Positions 34,878 through 44,034 of a stretch of DNA of 64,000 bases are shown here, piece by piece (within the stretch, counting starts at the first letter, position 1; each line of letters begins with the position of its first letter). A program made the translations under genes and the position numbers. Under the pieces are notes generated by a model that had not been told where the DNA came from, made no database searches, and saw only the letters and a program-made list of their open reading frames with translations. The stretch is from Aquimonas sp964586455 (GTDB lineage: Bacteria > Pseudomonadota > Gammaproteobacteria > Xanthomonadales > Xanthomonadaceae): the NCBI GenBank assembly GCA_964586455.1, contig CAZPHV010000003.1:1-64000 (forward strand), in the 5' to 3' direction.

Positions 34878-34917
34878 AAACGCAGAAGGCCCGGATCGCT
34901 CCGGGCCTTCTGCGTTT
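34878..34917. terminator. Bidirectional terminator shared by htpX and fimX
   Basis: A perfect 18-base stem starting AAACGCAGAAGGCCCGGA with loop TCGC. The A-rich start and T-rich end serve both strands. It lies between the convergent stops of htpX (34857) and fimX (34937). Confidence 0.85.
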
Positions 34918-34936
34918 GCTTTATCCGAATGGCGCT

Positions 34937-37003
34937 TCAGATGTTGAAGTCGTAGTTCATTTCGGGCGAGGGCGCGGCCAGGAAGTTGCCCTGCACGAAG
35001 TGCACCGAGCTGGTGAACAGCACGGTCATGCTGGCGGCGTCCTGCACGAATTCAGCAATCGTGGTCTTGCCGAGTTCGGTGGCGCGGGCGGCCAGCTCAC
35101 GTACCTTGGCCTGATGTTCGGCATTGCGCCCCAGGTCTTCGGTGAAGCTGCGGTCGAGCTTGAGAATGCTCGGGTCGAGATGCTTCAGTACGTCCAGCGA
35201 ATGGGTGCTGGCGCCGAACTGTTCCAGGCACAGTCCGCAGCCCAGACGCGCCACCGCGCGCTGGAATTCCTTGGCGCCCTTCAGATAGGTCATGACCCGG
35301 GTCTCGGGCACGCCGAACACCAGCTGTTCGCCGCGCACGCCGGTCTGCTTGAGCAGGTTGGCGATCCAGCCCGGCAGGCTGGGGTCCTGCATGCTCTGTG
35401 GCGTGATCTTCACAAGCAGGCGGCGGGTGTGCTCGGACTTGACCCTGGCCAGCACGGCGATCGCGTGTGACAGCACCCAGCGGTCGACTTTCTCGATCAG
35501 GCCGTGCTCTTCGGCGATCGGCAGGAAGGCCAGCGGCGGCGCGATCTCGCCATCGCCGACGCGCATCCGCAGCAGCGTTTCGTAGAACTCGACCGGTTCG
35601 CTCTGCAAACTGATGATCGGCTGATAGTGCAGCACGAAATCGCCGGACTTGATCGCCTGCTGGATGCGCGCGACCCAGCTGCGTACGCGCTCTTCTTCGG
35701 CGCGATCGCGGGCGGCCGGGTCGAACAGCGAGAGCCGGTTGCCGCCTTCCGAGATCGCGGCCTGCAGACACTGGCCCGCCTTGCCCAACACCTGTTGGGC
35801 GGGCCCGGATTTCTCGCTCATCTGCACGCCGCCCACACTGACGGTCAGCGTTGCCGAGCGGCTGCCGATCTCCAGGATGTGGCCTTCGAATGCGGTGCGC
35901 ACACGCTCGGCCAGGTCGCGTGTCTGGGCGTGATTGGAGCCACGGCAGAGCAGGCCGAAGGTGTGGTCGGCGAAACGGGCGAGCAGCAGATCATCGCCCA
36001 GGGTGTGGCGCAGCAGATGGGCGGTGTCAGCCAGCAGCGTGTCAGCGTGGCCCAGGCCGATATCGTTCAGCAGGTTGCTGAAGTTGTCGACCTCGATCAG
36101 AAGGACGGCCTGATCCTTGGCACCGCTCTCCGCGCGTGCGGCGGCGGCTTCGAGCTCGGCCAGGAATACCTGGCGGTTGAGCAGGCCGGTCACCTGATCG
36201 CGCTCGCGCAGCGTCTGCAGTTCCTCGCTGTCGACAAACTGCTTGCGGAACACGATCTGCAGGCAGGGCTCGCCCTCATAGCTCGCGCGGGCGAATTCCA
36301 TGACCGCATCGAAATCAATGCCGTCGGCACGCATGGCCTTCAGTTCGAGCTTCTCGGGCGGCGGCTCGCCCTTGCCGAGGCGCTTCAGCAGGGCCTTGAA
36401 CTCGGTGGCATGGCTGGGCGCGATCAGGTCCAGCAGGGGCATGCCCTCGACCTCCTCGAACTCGGTGTAGCCGAACATCTCGAGGTAGGCGTGGTTGGCG
36501 CGGATGTGCATGCCCTCGTGGGCATAGGCGATCGGATCGCGCGAGGAATCGATCAGCGCGTCGCAGCGCCGCGCGGTTTCGCGCAGGGCTTCTTCCAGGC
36601 GCTGCTGGCTGCGGCGGGCCTCGATCGAGGCCCAGGCGTGCTTCAGGGTCGGCAGGATCTGCTCGGGCCGTTGCCGCAGCACCACGTTGAACGCACCCAG
36701 CGCGCCGGCTTCGATCAGAAGCTCGTCGTTGATCGAGACGTGGCTGGCAACCAGTGCGACCGGCTTGCCGGAGCGCCGGATCGCCTGGGCGACATCGGCG
36801 AAGGAAAGGTGTTTGCACGACCATGCTGCGACGACCAGATCCGGCAGCTGTTTGCTCAGCTGGTCGGTGAGTTCTTCGAGCGTTTCGGGGCGCGCGCTGC
36901 GGACGGCGATTCCCCCGTTGCGCAACGCGTTGATGATGGACTCCGCGTCTTCGAGGGTGTCCTCGATCTGCAGCAGTCGGATCACGGTTTCCTGCTTGGC
37001 CAT
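34937..37003 (-). CDS. fimX: FimX-like protein: degenerate REC-PAS-GGDEF-EAL
   Basis: A 688-residue protein with the FimX domain order: REC (about 5-125), PAS (145-260), GGDEF (268-425) and EAL (440-688). The phosphoacceptor Asp is missing from the receiver (LVVAAWS at 57-63), the GGDEF site reads RFADHTF (343-349), and the EAL site reads ETL (475-477). It should therefore bind cyclic-di-GMP without making or cleaving it. FimX controls type IV pilus assembly and twitching in Pseudomonas and Xanthomonas. AAGGGAG precedes ATG 37003; the longer open frame to 37639 lacks support. No pil genes are in the window. Confidence 0.85.
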   Translation of the reverse strand: MAKQETVIRLLQIEDTLEDAESIINALRNGGIAVRSARPETLEELTDQLSKQLPDLVVAAWSCKHLSFADVAQAIRRSGKPVALVASHVSINDELLIEAGALGAFNVVLRQRPEQILPTLKHAWASIEARRSQQRLEEALRETARRCDALIDSSRDPIAYAHEGMHIRANHAYLEMFGYTEFEEVEGMPLLDLIAPSHATEFKALLKRLGKGEPPPEKLELKAMRADGIDFDAVMEFARASYEGEPCLQIVFRKQFVDSEELQTLRERDQVTGLLNRQVFLAELEAAAARAESGAKDQAVLLIEVDNFSNLLNDIGLGHADTLLADTAHLLRHTLGDDLLLARFADHTFGLLCRGSNHAQTRDLAERVRTAFEGHILEIGSRSATLTVSVGGVQMSEKSGPAQQVLGKAGQCLQAAISEGGNRLSLFDPAARDRAEEERVRSWVARIQQAIKSGDFVLHYQPIISLQSEPVEFYETLLRMRVGDGEIAPPLAFLPIAEEHGLIEKVDRWVLSHAIAVLARVKSEHTRRLLVKITPQSMQDPSLPGWIANLLKQTGVRGEQLVFGVPETRVMTYLKGAKEFQRAVARLGCGLCLEQFGASTHSLDVLKHLDPSILKLDRSFTEDLGRNAEHQAKVRELAARATELGKTTIAEFVQDAASMTVLFTSSVHFVQGNFLAAPSPEMNYDFNI

Positions 37004-37253
37004 CGAACTCCCTTGAAACTGCGATTGCGGCCGGCGCGCAGCCAAAGCTGCCACCCGACCGGACCCGCCCCCCAACGGACCCCTGGCTGGTAATGCTGGC
37101 GGCGTCCGGCGATGCCATCCATCGCTTCCGGCGCACCGCAGGTCGGCCAAAACACCACGCTGGCCGCCCCGTTCTGCAAGGGCGGGGAGTGTGGCCAAAT
37201 CGGCCGATATGCGCAAACGCAAGCCGCGTGCCAGCCCCGCAGTGCCAGCGGCG
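37004..37253. other. Intergenic region between fimX and epmB
   Basis: About 250 bases between two minus-strand genes. It should contain the fimX promoter; I see no clear one, and no gene is supported. Confidence 0.35.
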
Positions 37254-38294
37254 TCACGTTTCCGTCGTGAGCGACAGCGGCAATTTGCTGGCGGCGCCCG
37301 CCACTTCACGCACAAGTCGCGGCACGAGGTAGCCCGGCAAGCGCTTCCGCAGCGCGGATTCAATCGCCAGGGCCTCGGCATCCGGCACCTCGAAATGGGC
37401 CGCACCGGCGACCCGATCCAACTGGTGCAGGTAGTAGGGCAGGGCGCCCGCTGCGAAACTGGTCTCGGCCAGCGCGACCTGGGCCTCGATGCTGTCGTTG
37501 ACCCCCCGCAACAGCACGGCCTGGTTGAGCACGGTCGCGCCGGTGCCGTGCAGCGCAGACAGCGCGCGCGCCACCGAGGCATCGAATTCCTGCGCGTGAT
37601 TGGCGTGGATGACGACCACCTTCTGCAGCGGCAGCGCACTCAGCCAGTCCAGCAGCTCGGCGTCCACTCGCTCGGGCAGCACCACTGGCAGACGGGTGTG
37701 GATGCGCAGGCGGCGGATCTGCGGCAGACCCAGCAGGCGTTCGCTGAGTTCGCGCAGCTTGGGCGTGGACAGTGATAGCGGATCGCCCCCGCTCAGGATC
37801 ACTTCGTCGACGCTGGGGTCCGCTGCCACGGTGTCGAGCGCGGCCTGCCAGGCATTGGCGGCGGCGCTGTCCTCTGCATAGGGGTAGTGACGTCGAAAGC
37901 AGTAGCGGCAGTGCACGGCACAGCTGCCGGTGGCGACCAGCAGGGCGCGGCCGGCGTACTTCTGAAGCACACCGCGACCGCTGCGGGCGGCCGCATCGCC
38001 GACAGCATCGACGCCGAAGCCGGCGACTTCGAGGGCTTCAAGGTCGAGCGGCAGCACCTGGCGCAGCAGCGGGTCGCCAGCATCGCCGCGGCGCATGCGC
38101 GCCACAAAGCCGCGCGGCACCCGCAGCGGAAAGCCTGCTGACTCGGCCGGAAGGCGGGCCGCCAGGGCGTCGAGTTCGAGCAGGCTGAGCAGTTCCAGCG
38201 GGTCGGTGAGGGCCTCGCGCCACAGCCGGCGCCAGTCCTGTACAGGCTCCTCGGCCGCGGCGGGCTGCGCGATCCGGGGGTTTGCGCTTATCAT
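37254..38294 (-). CDS. epmB: EF-P beta-lysylation lysine 2,3-aminomutase EpmB
   Basis: A 346-residue radical SAM enzyme. The cluster motif CAVHCRYC gives Cys125, Cys129, Cys132 (CxxxCxxC), and FRRHYPYAEDS follows. ILSGGDPLSL and HTRLPVVLPERV are lysine-2,3-aminomutase blocks. It converts L-lysine to beta-lysine, which EpmA attaches to EF-P. It is divergent from efp by 93 bases, the standard arrangement. epmA is not in the window. Confidence 0.95.
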   Translation of the reverse strand: MISANPRIAQPAAAEEPVQDWRRLWREALTDPLELLSLLELDALAARLPAESAGFPLRVPRGFVARMRRGDAGDPLLRQVLPLDLEALEVAGFGVDAVGDAAARSGRGVLQKYAGRALLVATGSCAVHCRYCFRRHYPYAEDSAAANAWQAALDTVAADPSVDEVILSGGDPLSLSTPKLRELSERLLGLPQIRRLRIHTRLPVVLPERVDAELLDWLSALPLQKVVVIHANHAQEFDASVARALSALHGTGATVLNQAVLLRGVNDSIEAQVALAETSFAAGALPYYLHQLDRVAGAAHFEVPDAEALAIESALRKRLPGYLVPRLVREVAGAASKLPLSLTTET

Positions 38295-38387
38295 TTCGCC
38301 TCTTTAGCCGGCGCAATTGCCGGCGATCACCGAAAACCAGAGTTTAGCCGCAGCCTGCGGCTCGAACCTCATCCCCCCGGAGCACGC

Positions 38388-38954
38388 ATGGCCACCTACG
38401 GTCTGAACGACGTCAAGAACGGACTCAAGATCATTTTCGACGGCGATCCTTACGTCATCGTCGAAGCCGAGTTCATCAAGCCCGGCAAGGGCCAGGCCTT
38501 CACCCGCATCCGCGTGCGCAACCTGAAGAACGGGCGCACCACGGAAAAGACCCTGAAGGCGAACGAGTCGGTCGAAGGTGCAGACGTGGTCGACACCGAC
38601 ATGCAGTACCTCTACTCCGACGGCGAGTTCTGGAACTTCATGCAGCCGGACAGCTTCGAGCAGTACACCGCCGACGCGGCCGTCATGGCCGAGACCGCCA
38701 AGTGGCTGAAGGGCGAGGAAATGTGCGTGGTTACGCTGTGGAACGGTGCGCCGCTGTCGGTGGCTGCGCCGAATTTCGTCGAGCTGCAGATCGTCGAGAC
38801 CGATCCGGGCGTGCGCGGCGATACCGCTTCCGGCGGCGGCAAGCCGGCCAAGCTCGAAACCGGCGCGGTGGTGCGCGTGCCCCTGTTCATCGAGAACGGC
38901 GAGGTGATCCGCTGCGACACCCGAAGCGGCGAATACGTCAGCCGCGTCAAGTGA
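38388..38954 (+). CDS. efp: Elongation factor P
   Basis: A 188-residue EF-P of normal length. The modified lysine is Lys34 in EFIKPGKGQAF, within the KOW-like domain I; domains II and III follow with YLYSDGEFWNFM and the C-terminal signature IENGEVIRCDTRSGEYVSRV. EF-P relieves ribosome stalling at polyproline. CCGGAG lies five bases before ATG 38388. Beta-lysylation by the EpmB route is expected from the divergent epmB gene. The giant surface protein and the AmtB extension, both with Pro-rich runs, may depend on it (inference). Confidence 0.97.
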   Translation: MATYGLNDVKNGLKIIFDGDPYVIVEAEFIKPGKGQAFTRIRVRNLKNGRTTEKTLKANESVEGADVVDTDMQYLYSDGEFWNFMQPDSFEQYTADAAVMAETAKWLKGEEMCVVTLWNGAPLSVAAPNFVELQIVETDPGVRGDTASGGGKPAKLETGAVVRVPLFIENGEVIRCDTRSGEYVSRVK

Positions 38955-38959
38955 TTCGA

Positions 38960-38988
38960 CACCGACCCGGCCCCGCGCCGGGTCGGTG
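38960..38988 (+). terminator. Hairpin after efp
   Basis: A 12-base stem CACCGACCCGGC with its complement and a five-base loop, five bases past the efp stop. No strong T tract follows, so termination may be partial. Confidence 0.55.
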
Positions 38989-39009
38989 CTATTGGGAGCA
39001 AGCACACTG

Positions 39010-40353
39010 ATGAAGGCTGAGGGAATGCGCGAGATCGACCTGTTGATCGAGGCCGGCTGGGTGGTTCCGGTGGAGCCCCATGCGGTGGTGCTTGAACAGC
39101 ACGCTGTGGCCATCGACGCAGGCCGCATCGTCGAGCTGCTGCCGATCAGCGAAGCGCGCGGCCGCTATGCCGCACGCGAGACGGTGAGCCGGCCGAAGGC
39201 GGTGCTGATCCCCGGCCTTGTCAACGTGCACGTGCACAACCCGATGACCCTGATGCGCGGTCTGGCCGACGATCTGCCTTTGATGACCTGGCTGAACGAT
39301 CACATCTGGCCGGTCGAGGGCGCCGTGATCGGTCGCGATTTCGTCGGCTGTGGCGTCGAGCTGGCGGTGGTCGAGATGCTGCGCGGTGGCACCACCACCT
39401 GCAATGAGAACTACTTCTTTCCCGACGCCGCCGCCGCGACCTATCGGCGCATGGGCTTCCGCGCCTGCGTCGGCCTGCCGGTGATCGACTTCCCCACCGC
39501 CTGGGCGGCCTCGGACGACGAGTACTTCGACAAGGCGATGGAGCTGCACGACGCCCTGCGTGGCGACACGCTGGTCAGCACCGCATTCGTGCCGCACGCC
39601 CCCTACACGGTGAAGGACGCGAGCTTCGAGCGCATCCGCCTGCTTGCCGACCAGATGGGCCTGGTCGTGCACTGCCATGTGCACGAGACCGCACAGGAGG
39701 TCGAAGACTCGCTGAAGCAGTACGGCCAGCGCCCCTTGGCGCGCTTGCAGCGGCTCGGCCTGGTGAACTCGCAGCTGCTCGCCATCCACATGACCCAGCT
39801 GACCCCGGCCGAGATCGAGCTGTGCGCGGCCCAGGGCGTGTCGATCGGTCATTGCCCCGAATCCAACCTGAAGTTGGCCTCCGGTTTCTGCCCGATCGAG
39901 GCCCTGCGTCGAGCCGGCGCCAACATCGCGCTCGGCACCGACGGCTGCGCCAGCAACAATGATCTCGACATGTTTGGCGAGATGCGCACCGCGGCCCTGC
40001 TGGCCAAGGGCGTGGCGATGGACGCGGCGGCCCTGGATGCGCCCAGCGCGCTGCGCATGGCGACCCTCGGCAGCGCGCGTGCGATGGGCATGGAAGAGTC
40101 GATCGGCTCGATCGAGCCCGGCAAGGCCGCGGACCTGGTGCTGGTCGATCTCGACCAGCCGGAATCACAGCCCTTCTACAACGTGATCTCGCAACTGGTG
40201 TACGCGGGGGCTCGCCAGCAGGTCAGCGATGTATGGATCGGCGGCCGCGCACGCCTGCGCGATCGCCAGCTGATCGACGTCGATCTCGAAGCCTTGATGG
40301 CCCGTGTGGCCGAATGGCGTTCGCGGATCGCCGCGGTTCCGCGTCGCCATTGA
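39010..40353 (+). CDS. mtaD: 5-methylthioadenosine/S-adenosylhomocysteine deaminase-type amidohydrolase
   Basis: A 447-residue amidohydrolase of the TRZ/ATZ group. Zinc ligands lie in VNVHVHNPMTLMRG, in VHCHVHET (about 218-225), and in GTDGCASNNDLDMFGEM (Asp about 311). The substrate-side text GHCPESNLKLASG is typical of MTA/SAH deaminases. It would deaminate methylthioadenosine or SAH in the methionine cycle. ATG 39010 was chosen; 39025 is an alternative. It lies upstream of ubiG by 73 bases, a pairing I know from other gammaproteobacteria. Confidence 0.85.
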   Translation: MKAEGMREIDLLIEAGWVVPVEPHAVVLEQHAVAIDAGRIVELLPISEARGRYAARETVSRPKAVLIPGLVNVHVHNPMTLMRGLADDLPLMTWLNDHIWPVEGAVIGRDFVGCGVELAVVEMLRGGTTTCNENYFFPDAAAATYRRMGFRACVGLPVIDFPTAWAASDDEYFDKAMELHDALRGDTLVSTAFVPHAPYTVKDASFERIRLLADQMGLVVHCHVHETAQEVEDSLKQYGQRPLARLQRLGLVNSQLLAIHMTQLTPAEIELCAAQGVSIGHCPESNLKLASGFCPIEALRRAGANIALGTDGCASNNDLDMFGEMRTAALLAKGVAMDAAALDAPSALRMATLGSARAMGMEESIGSIEPGKAADLVLVDLDQPESQPFYNVISQLVYAGARQQVSDVWIGGRARLRDRQLIDVDLEALMARVAEWRSRIAAVPRRH

Positions 40354-40426
40354 TCGCGCTACGCGCCGCGGCCGTGTGCTGCACTGATTTCGCGCCGCCC
40401 TCCGCGACCGTGCCTTGGAGTCTCCG

Positions 40427-41170
40427 ATGAACCTGCCTGCTGCAACTGAATCCTCGCGCCGTGAGAACGTCGACCCCGCCGAGCTGGCGCGCTTCGGCCA
40501 GCTCGCTGCGCGCTGGTGGGACCCGAACGGCGAGGCCCGTCCGCTGCATGACCTCAATCCAACGCGGCTGGCCTACGTCGCCGCGCGCGTGCGCCTTGAA
40601 GGTGCGGAGGCGCTGGATGTCGGCTGCGGCGGCGGCCTGCTGTCCGAGGCCCTGGCTGCGCGCGGCGCGCATGTGACTGCGTTGGATCTGTCGCCCGAAG
40701 TGCTCGAAGCCGCGCGTCTGCACCTGTACGAATCCGGCCTCAAGGTCGATTACCGCGAGCAGTCGGTGGAGTCGCTGGCCGACGAATGCCCCGCACGTTT
40801 CGATGTGATCACCTGCATGGAGATGCTCGAACACGTCCCCGATCCGGCCTCGGTGATCGAGGCCTGCGCGCGCCTGCTGAAGCCGGGCGGGCGCCTGTTC
40901 CTGTCGACGCTGAATCGCACGCCGGCCGCGTTCGGACTGGCCATTGTCGGCGCCGAGTACGTGATGCGCCTGCTGCCGCGCGGCACCCATCGCTACGCGC
41001 AGTTCATCCGGCCTTCCGAGCTGGCGGGGGCGATCCGCGCCGCCGGGCTGGAGCTCGAAGATGTCAGTGGCCTGCACTACAACCCGCTGAGTCGATCAGC
41101 CACCGTCGGCGGCCACACCCAGGTCAACTACCTGGCCTGTGCGCAGCTGCCGGAGCGCAGCCGTGGCTGA
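40427..41170 (+). CDS. ubiG: Ubiquinone biosynthesis O-methyltransferase UbiG
   Basis: A 247-residue SAM methyltransferase that carries out both O-methylations of ubiquinone synthesis. FGQLAARWWDPNGEARPLHD and LNPTRLAYV at the N terminus are diagnostic. The SAM motif is ALDVGCGGGLLSEALA (about 64-79), and MEMLEHVPDP follows. The C terminus DVSGLHYNPLSR matches the family. GGAG lies six bases before ATG 40427. The 3' end overlaps gph by eight bases. Confidence 0.95.
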   Translation: MNLPAATESSRRENVDPAELARFGQLAARWWDPNGEARPLHDLNPTRLAYVAARVRLEGAEALDVGCGGGLLSEALAARGAHVTALDLSPEVLEAARLHLYESGLKVDYREQSVESLADECPARFDVITCMEMLEHVPDPASVIEACARLLKPGGRLFLSTLNRTPAAFGLAIVGAEYVMRLLPRGTHRYAQFIRPSELAGAIRAAGLELEDVSGLHYNPLSRSATVGGHTQVNYLACAQLPERSRG

Positions 41171-41831
41171 GCGCGGCGCGGTGCTGTTCGACCTCGACGG
41201 CACCCTGGTCGACAGCGCGGCGGACCTGCTGCACGCCGCCAATGTGCTGCGCGCGCGGCGCGGCCTTGATGGGTTCGCGATGCATGCATTTCGCCCGTTC
41301 GTCTCGCGCGGCGCGCGCGCGATGCTGGGCGCGGCTGTGCCGGGTTTCGACGCGCAGGACGAAGCCACGCTCGGCGAGTTTCTGCAGGTCTACGGCGACA
41401 ATGTGGCGGCTCAGTCGCGGTTGTTTGCAGGCGTGGCTGAACTGCTCGATGCCATCGAAGCACGCGGCCTGCGCTGGGGCATCGTCACCAACAAGGCTGA
41501 AGCGCTGGCGCGGCCGCTGTGCATGGCTATGGGGCTGCTGGAGCGCAGCGCGGTGTTGATCGGAGGCGATACGCTGACCGAACGCAAGCCGCATCCGCTG
41601 CCTCTGCTGGAAGCCTGTCGACGCACTCAGGCCCCACCCGCGGAAAGCCTGTATCTAGGCGACGATCCGCGCGATATCCAGGCCGCGCACGCCGCCGGCC
41701 TGCGCGGTATCGCGGTCGACTGGGGCTATTTCGACCCCGCGTTTCCACCGACCGAGTGGGGCGCCCAGCGCGTGATCAGTGCGCCCGCACATCTGCTTGA
41801 CGAGGCGCTGCTGCGGGAGCTCGCCGCGTGA
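41163..41831 (+). CDS. gph: HAD-type phosphoglycolate phosphatase
   Basis: A 222-residue HAD hydrolase. Motif I is FDLDGTLVDS (nucleophile Asp in the first position after Phe), the Thr/Ser motif lies in GIVTNKAEAL, Lys in ERKPHPLPL, and the last motif is YLGDDPRDI. The GTG at 41163 has GGAG seven bases upstream and overlaps the ubiG stop; a GTG at 41139 is an alternative. ubiG-gph coupling is common in this group. The likely substrate is 2-phosphoglycolate from DNA repair, by family. Confidence 0.88.
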   Translation: MAERGAVLFDLDGTLVDSAADLLHAANVLRARRGLDGFAMHAFRPFVSRGARAMLGAAVPGFDAQDEATLGEFLQVYGDNVAAQSRLFAGVAELLDAIEARGLRWGIVTNKAEALARPLCMAMGLLERSAVLIGGDTLTERKPHPLPLLEACRRTQAPPAESLYLGDDPRDIQAAHAAGLRGIAVDWGYFDPAFPPTEWGAQRVISAPAHLLDEALLRELAA

Positions 41832-42616
41832 GCGAAGCCAGCCTGCACGCGCAGTTGCACAAGCTTGAGGCGCGTCGGCCAGAGCTCGCCCTGCAGGCGA
41901 TCTTCCTGCCCGCCGCCCAGCGCGAACGCATCGCGCTCTGGTACGCGCTGCAGGATGAAATCGAAGAAGCCTGCTTCGAGCTGTCCGAGCCCTTCATCGC
42001 GCAAACCAAGCTCGGCTGGTGGGCGGATGAGCTGGTCCGCGGCGCCCGTGGCGAAGGTCGACATCCATTGGTTCAGGCCTTCTTCGACCTGCCGGCGGCG
42101 CGGGCGGCGGATGAAGCTCTGTGGCGGACGCTGCCGCTGTCTGCAATGGATCTCATCGAACGCGAGCTCGCGCCGGGCTCGGTGGAACACGCGTTGACGC
42201 TGCTGCGACCGCTGGCGGCGGCCCTGGATGCGCTGGAACGCGCGCTGTTCGGCGGCGACAGCGGCGAGTCGTTGATCGCGTTGGATCTGCTGCATCGCCG
42301 GCTGCAGCGTGCTGCGCTTGGCCACCACGCGCAGGCGCGCCTACCGCGCAATCTGCTGGCCAGACACGCGCTGGCGCCGGCGCACCTTGTTGACCCTGCC
42401 AAGTCGGACGCGCGTGCGGCTTTCACGCGCGATTTCGCCGCTGAGTTGCAGGGGCTGCGCCCGGTTCAGCATTCGCGACTGGCGCGCCCGCGCGCGCTGC
42501 AGGCCGCCGTGCTGGACTGGCAGCTGGATCGGCTTGCGCGCTCGGGCCAGCAGGCCGTGCCACGCGGTTTCGCGCTGATGTTCGCGCTGTGGCGCGCTGC
42601 TCGGCGCAGTGCGTAG
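41828..42616 (+). CDS. Squalene/phytoene synthase-family protein
   Basis: A 262-residue all-helical protein related to the squalene/phytoene synthase family. The region LWYALQDEIEEACFELSEPF followed by KLGWWADELVRGARG (about 37-75) resembles the first Asp-rich motif of that fold, but the DxxxD pattern is weak (DEIEE). The second Asp-rich motif is not clear. It may therefore be a family member with altered chemistry. The GTG start overlaps the gph stop by four bases (GTGA), so the three genes ubiG, gph and this one form one unit. A role in isoprenoid or quinone metabolism is only suggested by context. Confidence 0.65.
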   Translation: MSEASLHAQLHKLEARRPELALQAIFLPAAQRERIALWYALQDEIEEACFELSEPFIAQTKLGWWADELVRGARGEGRHPLVQAFFDLPAARAADEALWRTLPLSAMDLIERELAPGSVEHALTLLRPLAAALDALERALFGGDSGESLIALDLLHRRLQRAALGHHAQARLPRNLLARHALAPAHLVDPAKSDARAAFTRDFAAELQGLRPVQHSRLARPRALQAAVLDWQLDRLARSGQQAVPRGFALMFALWRAARRSA

Positions 42617-42979
42617 GCGCGCCCCGAACCGCTTGGCGCAAACCACGATGCGAGCTGGCGCGCGGGCTCACGTCTGGTGTGATGCGCTGGCGGGTTGCAA
42701 GCCTCGGCCTTCGTCGCAGCAGCGGCGTTCGCGGCTGAGCCCGCCGACCGCCGCGATCGAGCCCTGCGACACAGCGTTGTTGCCGCGTGCACCGAGTGCT
42801 CAGGTGGGGCGCGGTATAGTCCGTCCCAGTCTCGGACCGACCGTACTGCAGGTTTCCGCGGTGCCTGACGATGCATGCCGAACGTGCATGCGCCATCGTG
42901 AAGGCTTGACGTGAAGGCGACAGCCCCCCACCTAAGGTGCCGACAGCCCATTCCCATGACCGATTCCGAGGAGACCCGC
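42617..42979. other. Intergenic region upstream of folE2
   Basis: About 360 bases. TATAGT at 42816-42821 looks like a -10 but has no good -35. I looked for a Zur-type palindrome, which often controls folE2, and saw none I would report. No gene is supported. Confidence 0.4.
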
Positions 42980-43966
42980 GTGTCCCCACCCATTGCCGAC
43001 AACACCGTGCGCGCGATGCCCGATATCGCCTCCGAGGCCAAGCCCGCCGTAGCCGGCGTGCTGGACTGGGTGGGCATGGGCCAGATCGAAGTGCCGGTAA
43101 GCATTGCCGCCGCCGACGGTCAAAGCGTGACCTCGGGCGCGCGCGTCACCGCGTTCGTCAACTTGAAGCGACCGGACGTGCGTGGCATCCACATGTCGCG
43201 GCTGTACCTGCATGTCGACAAGACGCTGTCGAACGAAGCGCTGTCGCCGACCAGCCTGCGTCGCCTGCTGAAGGACTTTCTCGAATCGCATGCCGACCTG
43301 TCGGACCGCGCGCTGGTGCGCGTCGAGTTCGAGCACCTGGTGCGTCGTCGGGCCTTGAAGAGTGACAACTCGGGCTGGAAGAGTTACCCCTGCGTGATCA
43401 CCGGCTTGATGGAGCACGGGCAGTTCCAGATGGAGCTGTCGGTGCAGATTCCCTATTCGAGCACCTGCCCCTGTTCGGCGGCCTTGGCACGGCAGCTGAT
43501 CCAGGAGCAGTTCCAGACTGATTTTCCTGCGGAAGTAGCGCTTGAGCGCGAGGCCCTGCTGGCGTGGTTGGGCTCCGAGCGCGGCATCCGCGCCACCCCG
43601 CACAGCCAGCGCTCCAGCGCGGAGGTGCGCGTGCGCTTGCTGCCCTCGTTCGCGAACTTCCCGATCATCGATGTCATCGATCGCATTGAGGACGCACTGA
43701 AAACCCCGGTGCAGTCGGCGGTCAAGCGCGAGGACGAGCAGGCGTTCGCGCTGCTGAACGGCGAGAACCTGATGTTCTGCGAGGACGCCGCGCGCCGCAT
43801 GCAGGCAGCCTTGAACGCAGACGAGCGCATCGCCGATTTCTGGGTGCGTGCATCGCATTACGAAAGCCTGCACCCGCACAACGCGGTTGCGGTGGCGGTG
43901 AAAGGCGTTTCCGGCGGCTACAGCAACGGGCTGGACTGGATCGCTCCGCTGTCCAATCACCACTGA
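42980..43966 (+). CDS. folE2: GTP cyclohydrolase IB (FolE2)
   Basis: A 328-residue FolE2/COG1469 enzyme, which converts GTP to dihydroneopterin triphosphate for folate. The metal-site Cys lies in YSSTCPCSAALARQ; VLDWVGMGQIEVPV and ESLHPHNAVAVAVKG are family blocks. The GTG at 42980 has GAGGAG seven bases upstream; an ATG at 42956 lacks a ribosome site. FolE2 works with metals other than zinc. Folate genes pabB and pabC are at 61-64 kb in this window. Confidence 0.92.
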   Translation: MSPPIADNTVRAMPDIASEAKPAVAGVLDWVGMGQIEVPVSIAAADGQSVTSGARVTAFVNLKRPDVRGIHMSRLYLHVDKTLSNEALSPTSLRRLLKDFLESHADLSDRALVRVEFEHLVRRRALKSDNSGWKSYPCVITGLMEHGQFQMELSVQIPYSSTCPCSAALARQLIQEQFQTDFPAEVALEREALLAWLGSERGIRATPHSQRSSAEVRVRLLPSFANFPIIDVIDRIEDALKTPVQSAVKREDEQAFALLNGENLMFCEDAARRMQAALNADERIADFWVRASHYESLHPHNAVAVAVKGVSGGYSNGLDWIAPLSNHH

Positions 43967-43983
43967 CTTGGCAACACATCGAC

Positions 43984-44023
43984 AACAAAAAAACCCCGGC
44001 CAAGGCCGGGGTTTTTTGTTGTG
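43984..44023. terminator. Bidirectional terminator shared by folE2 and the Slp-like gene
   Basis: A stem of CCCCGGCC, AA and its complement flanked by seven A on the left and six T on the right. It lies between the convergent genes folE2 (stop 43966) and the Slp-like gene (stop 44035). Confidence 0.92.
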
Positions 44024-44034
44024 CAGGCATTGGC

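Noticed and set aside
35504..37093. A 529-codon plus-strand frame
   Set aside because: Antisense to fimX; no domain.
34937..37639. Longer 900-codon version of fimX
   Set aside because: The extra N-terminal 212 codons run antisense into epmB and have no domain; ATG 37003 has a good ribosome site.
42617..42979. Zur-type operator upstream of folE2
   Set aside because: No palindrome close to the known consensus was seen.
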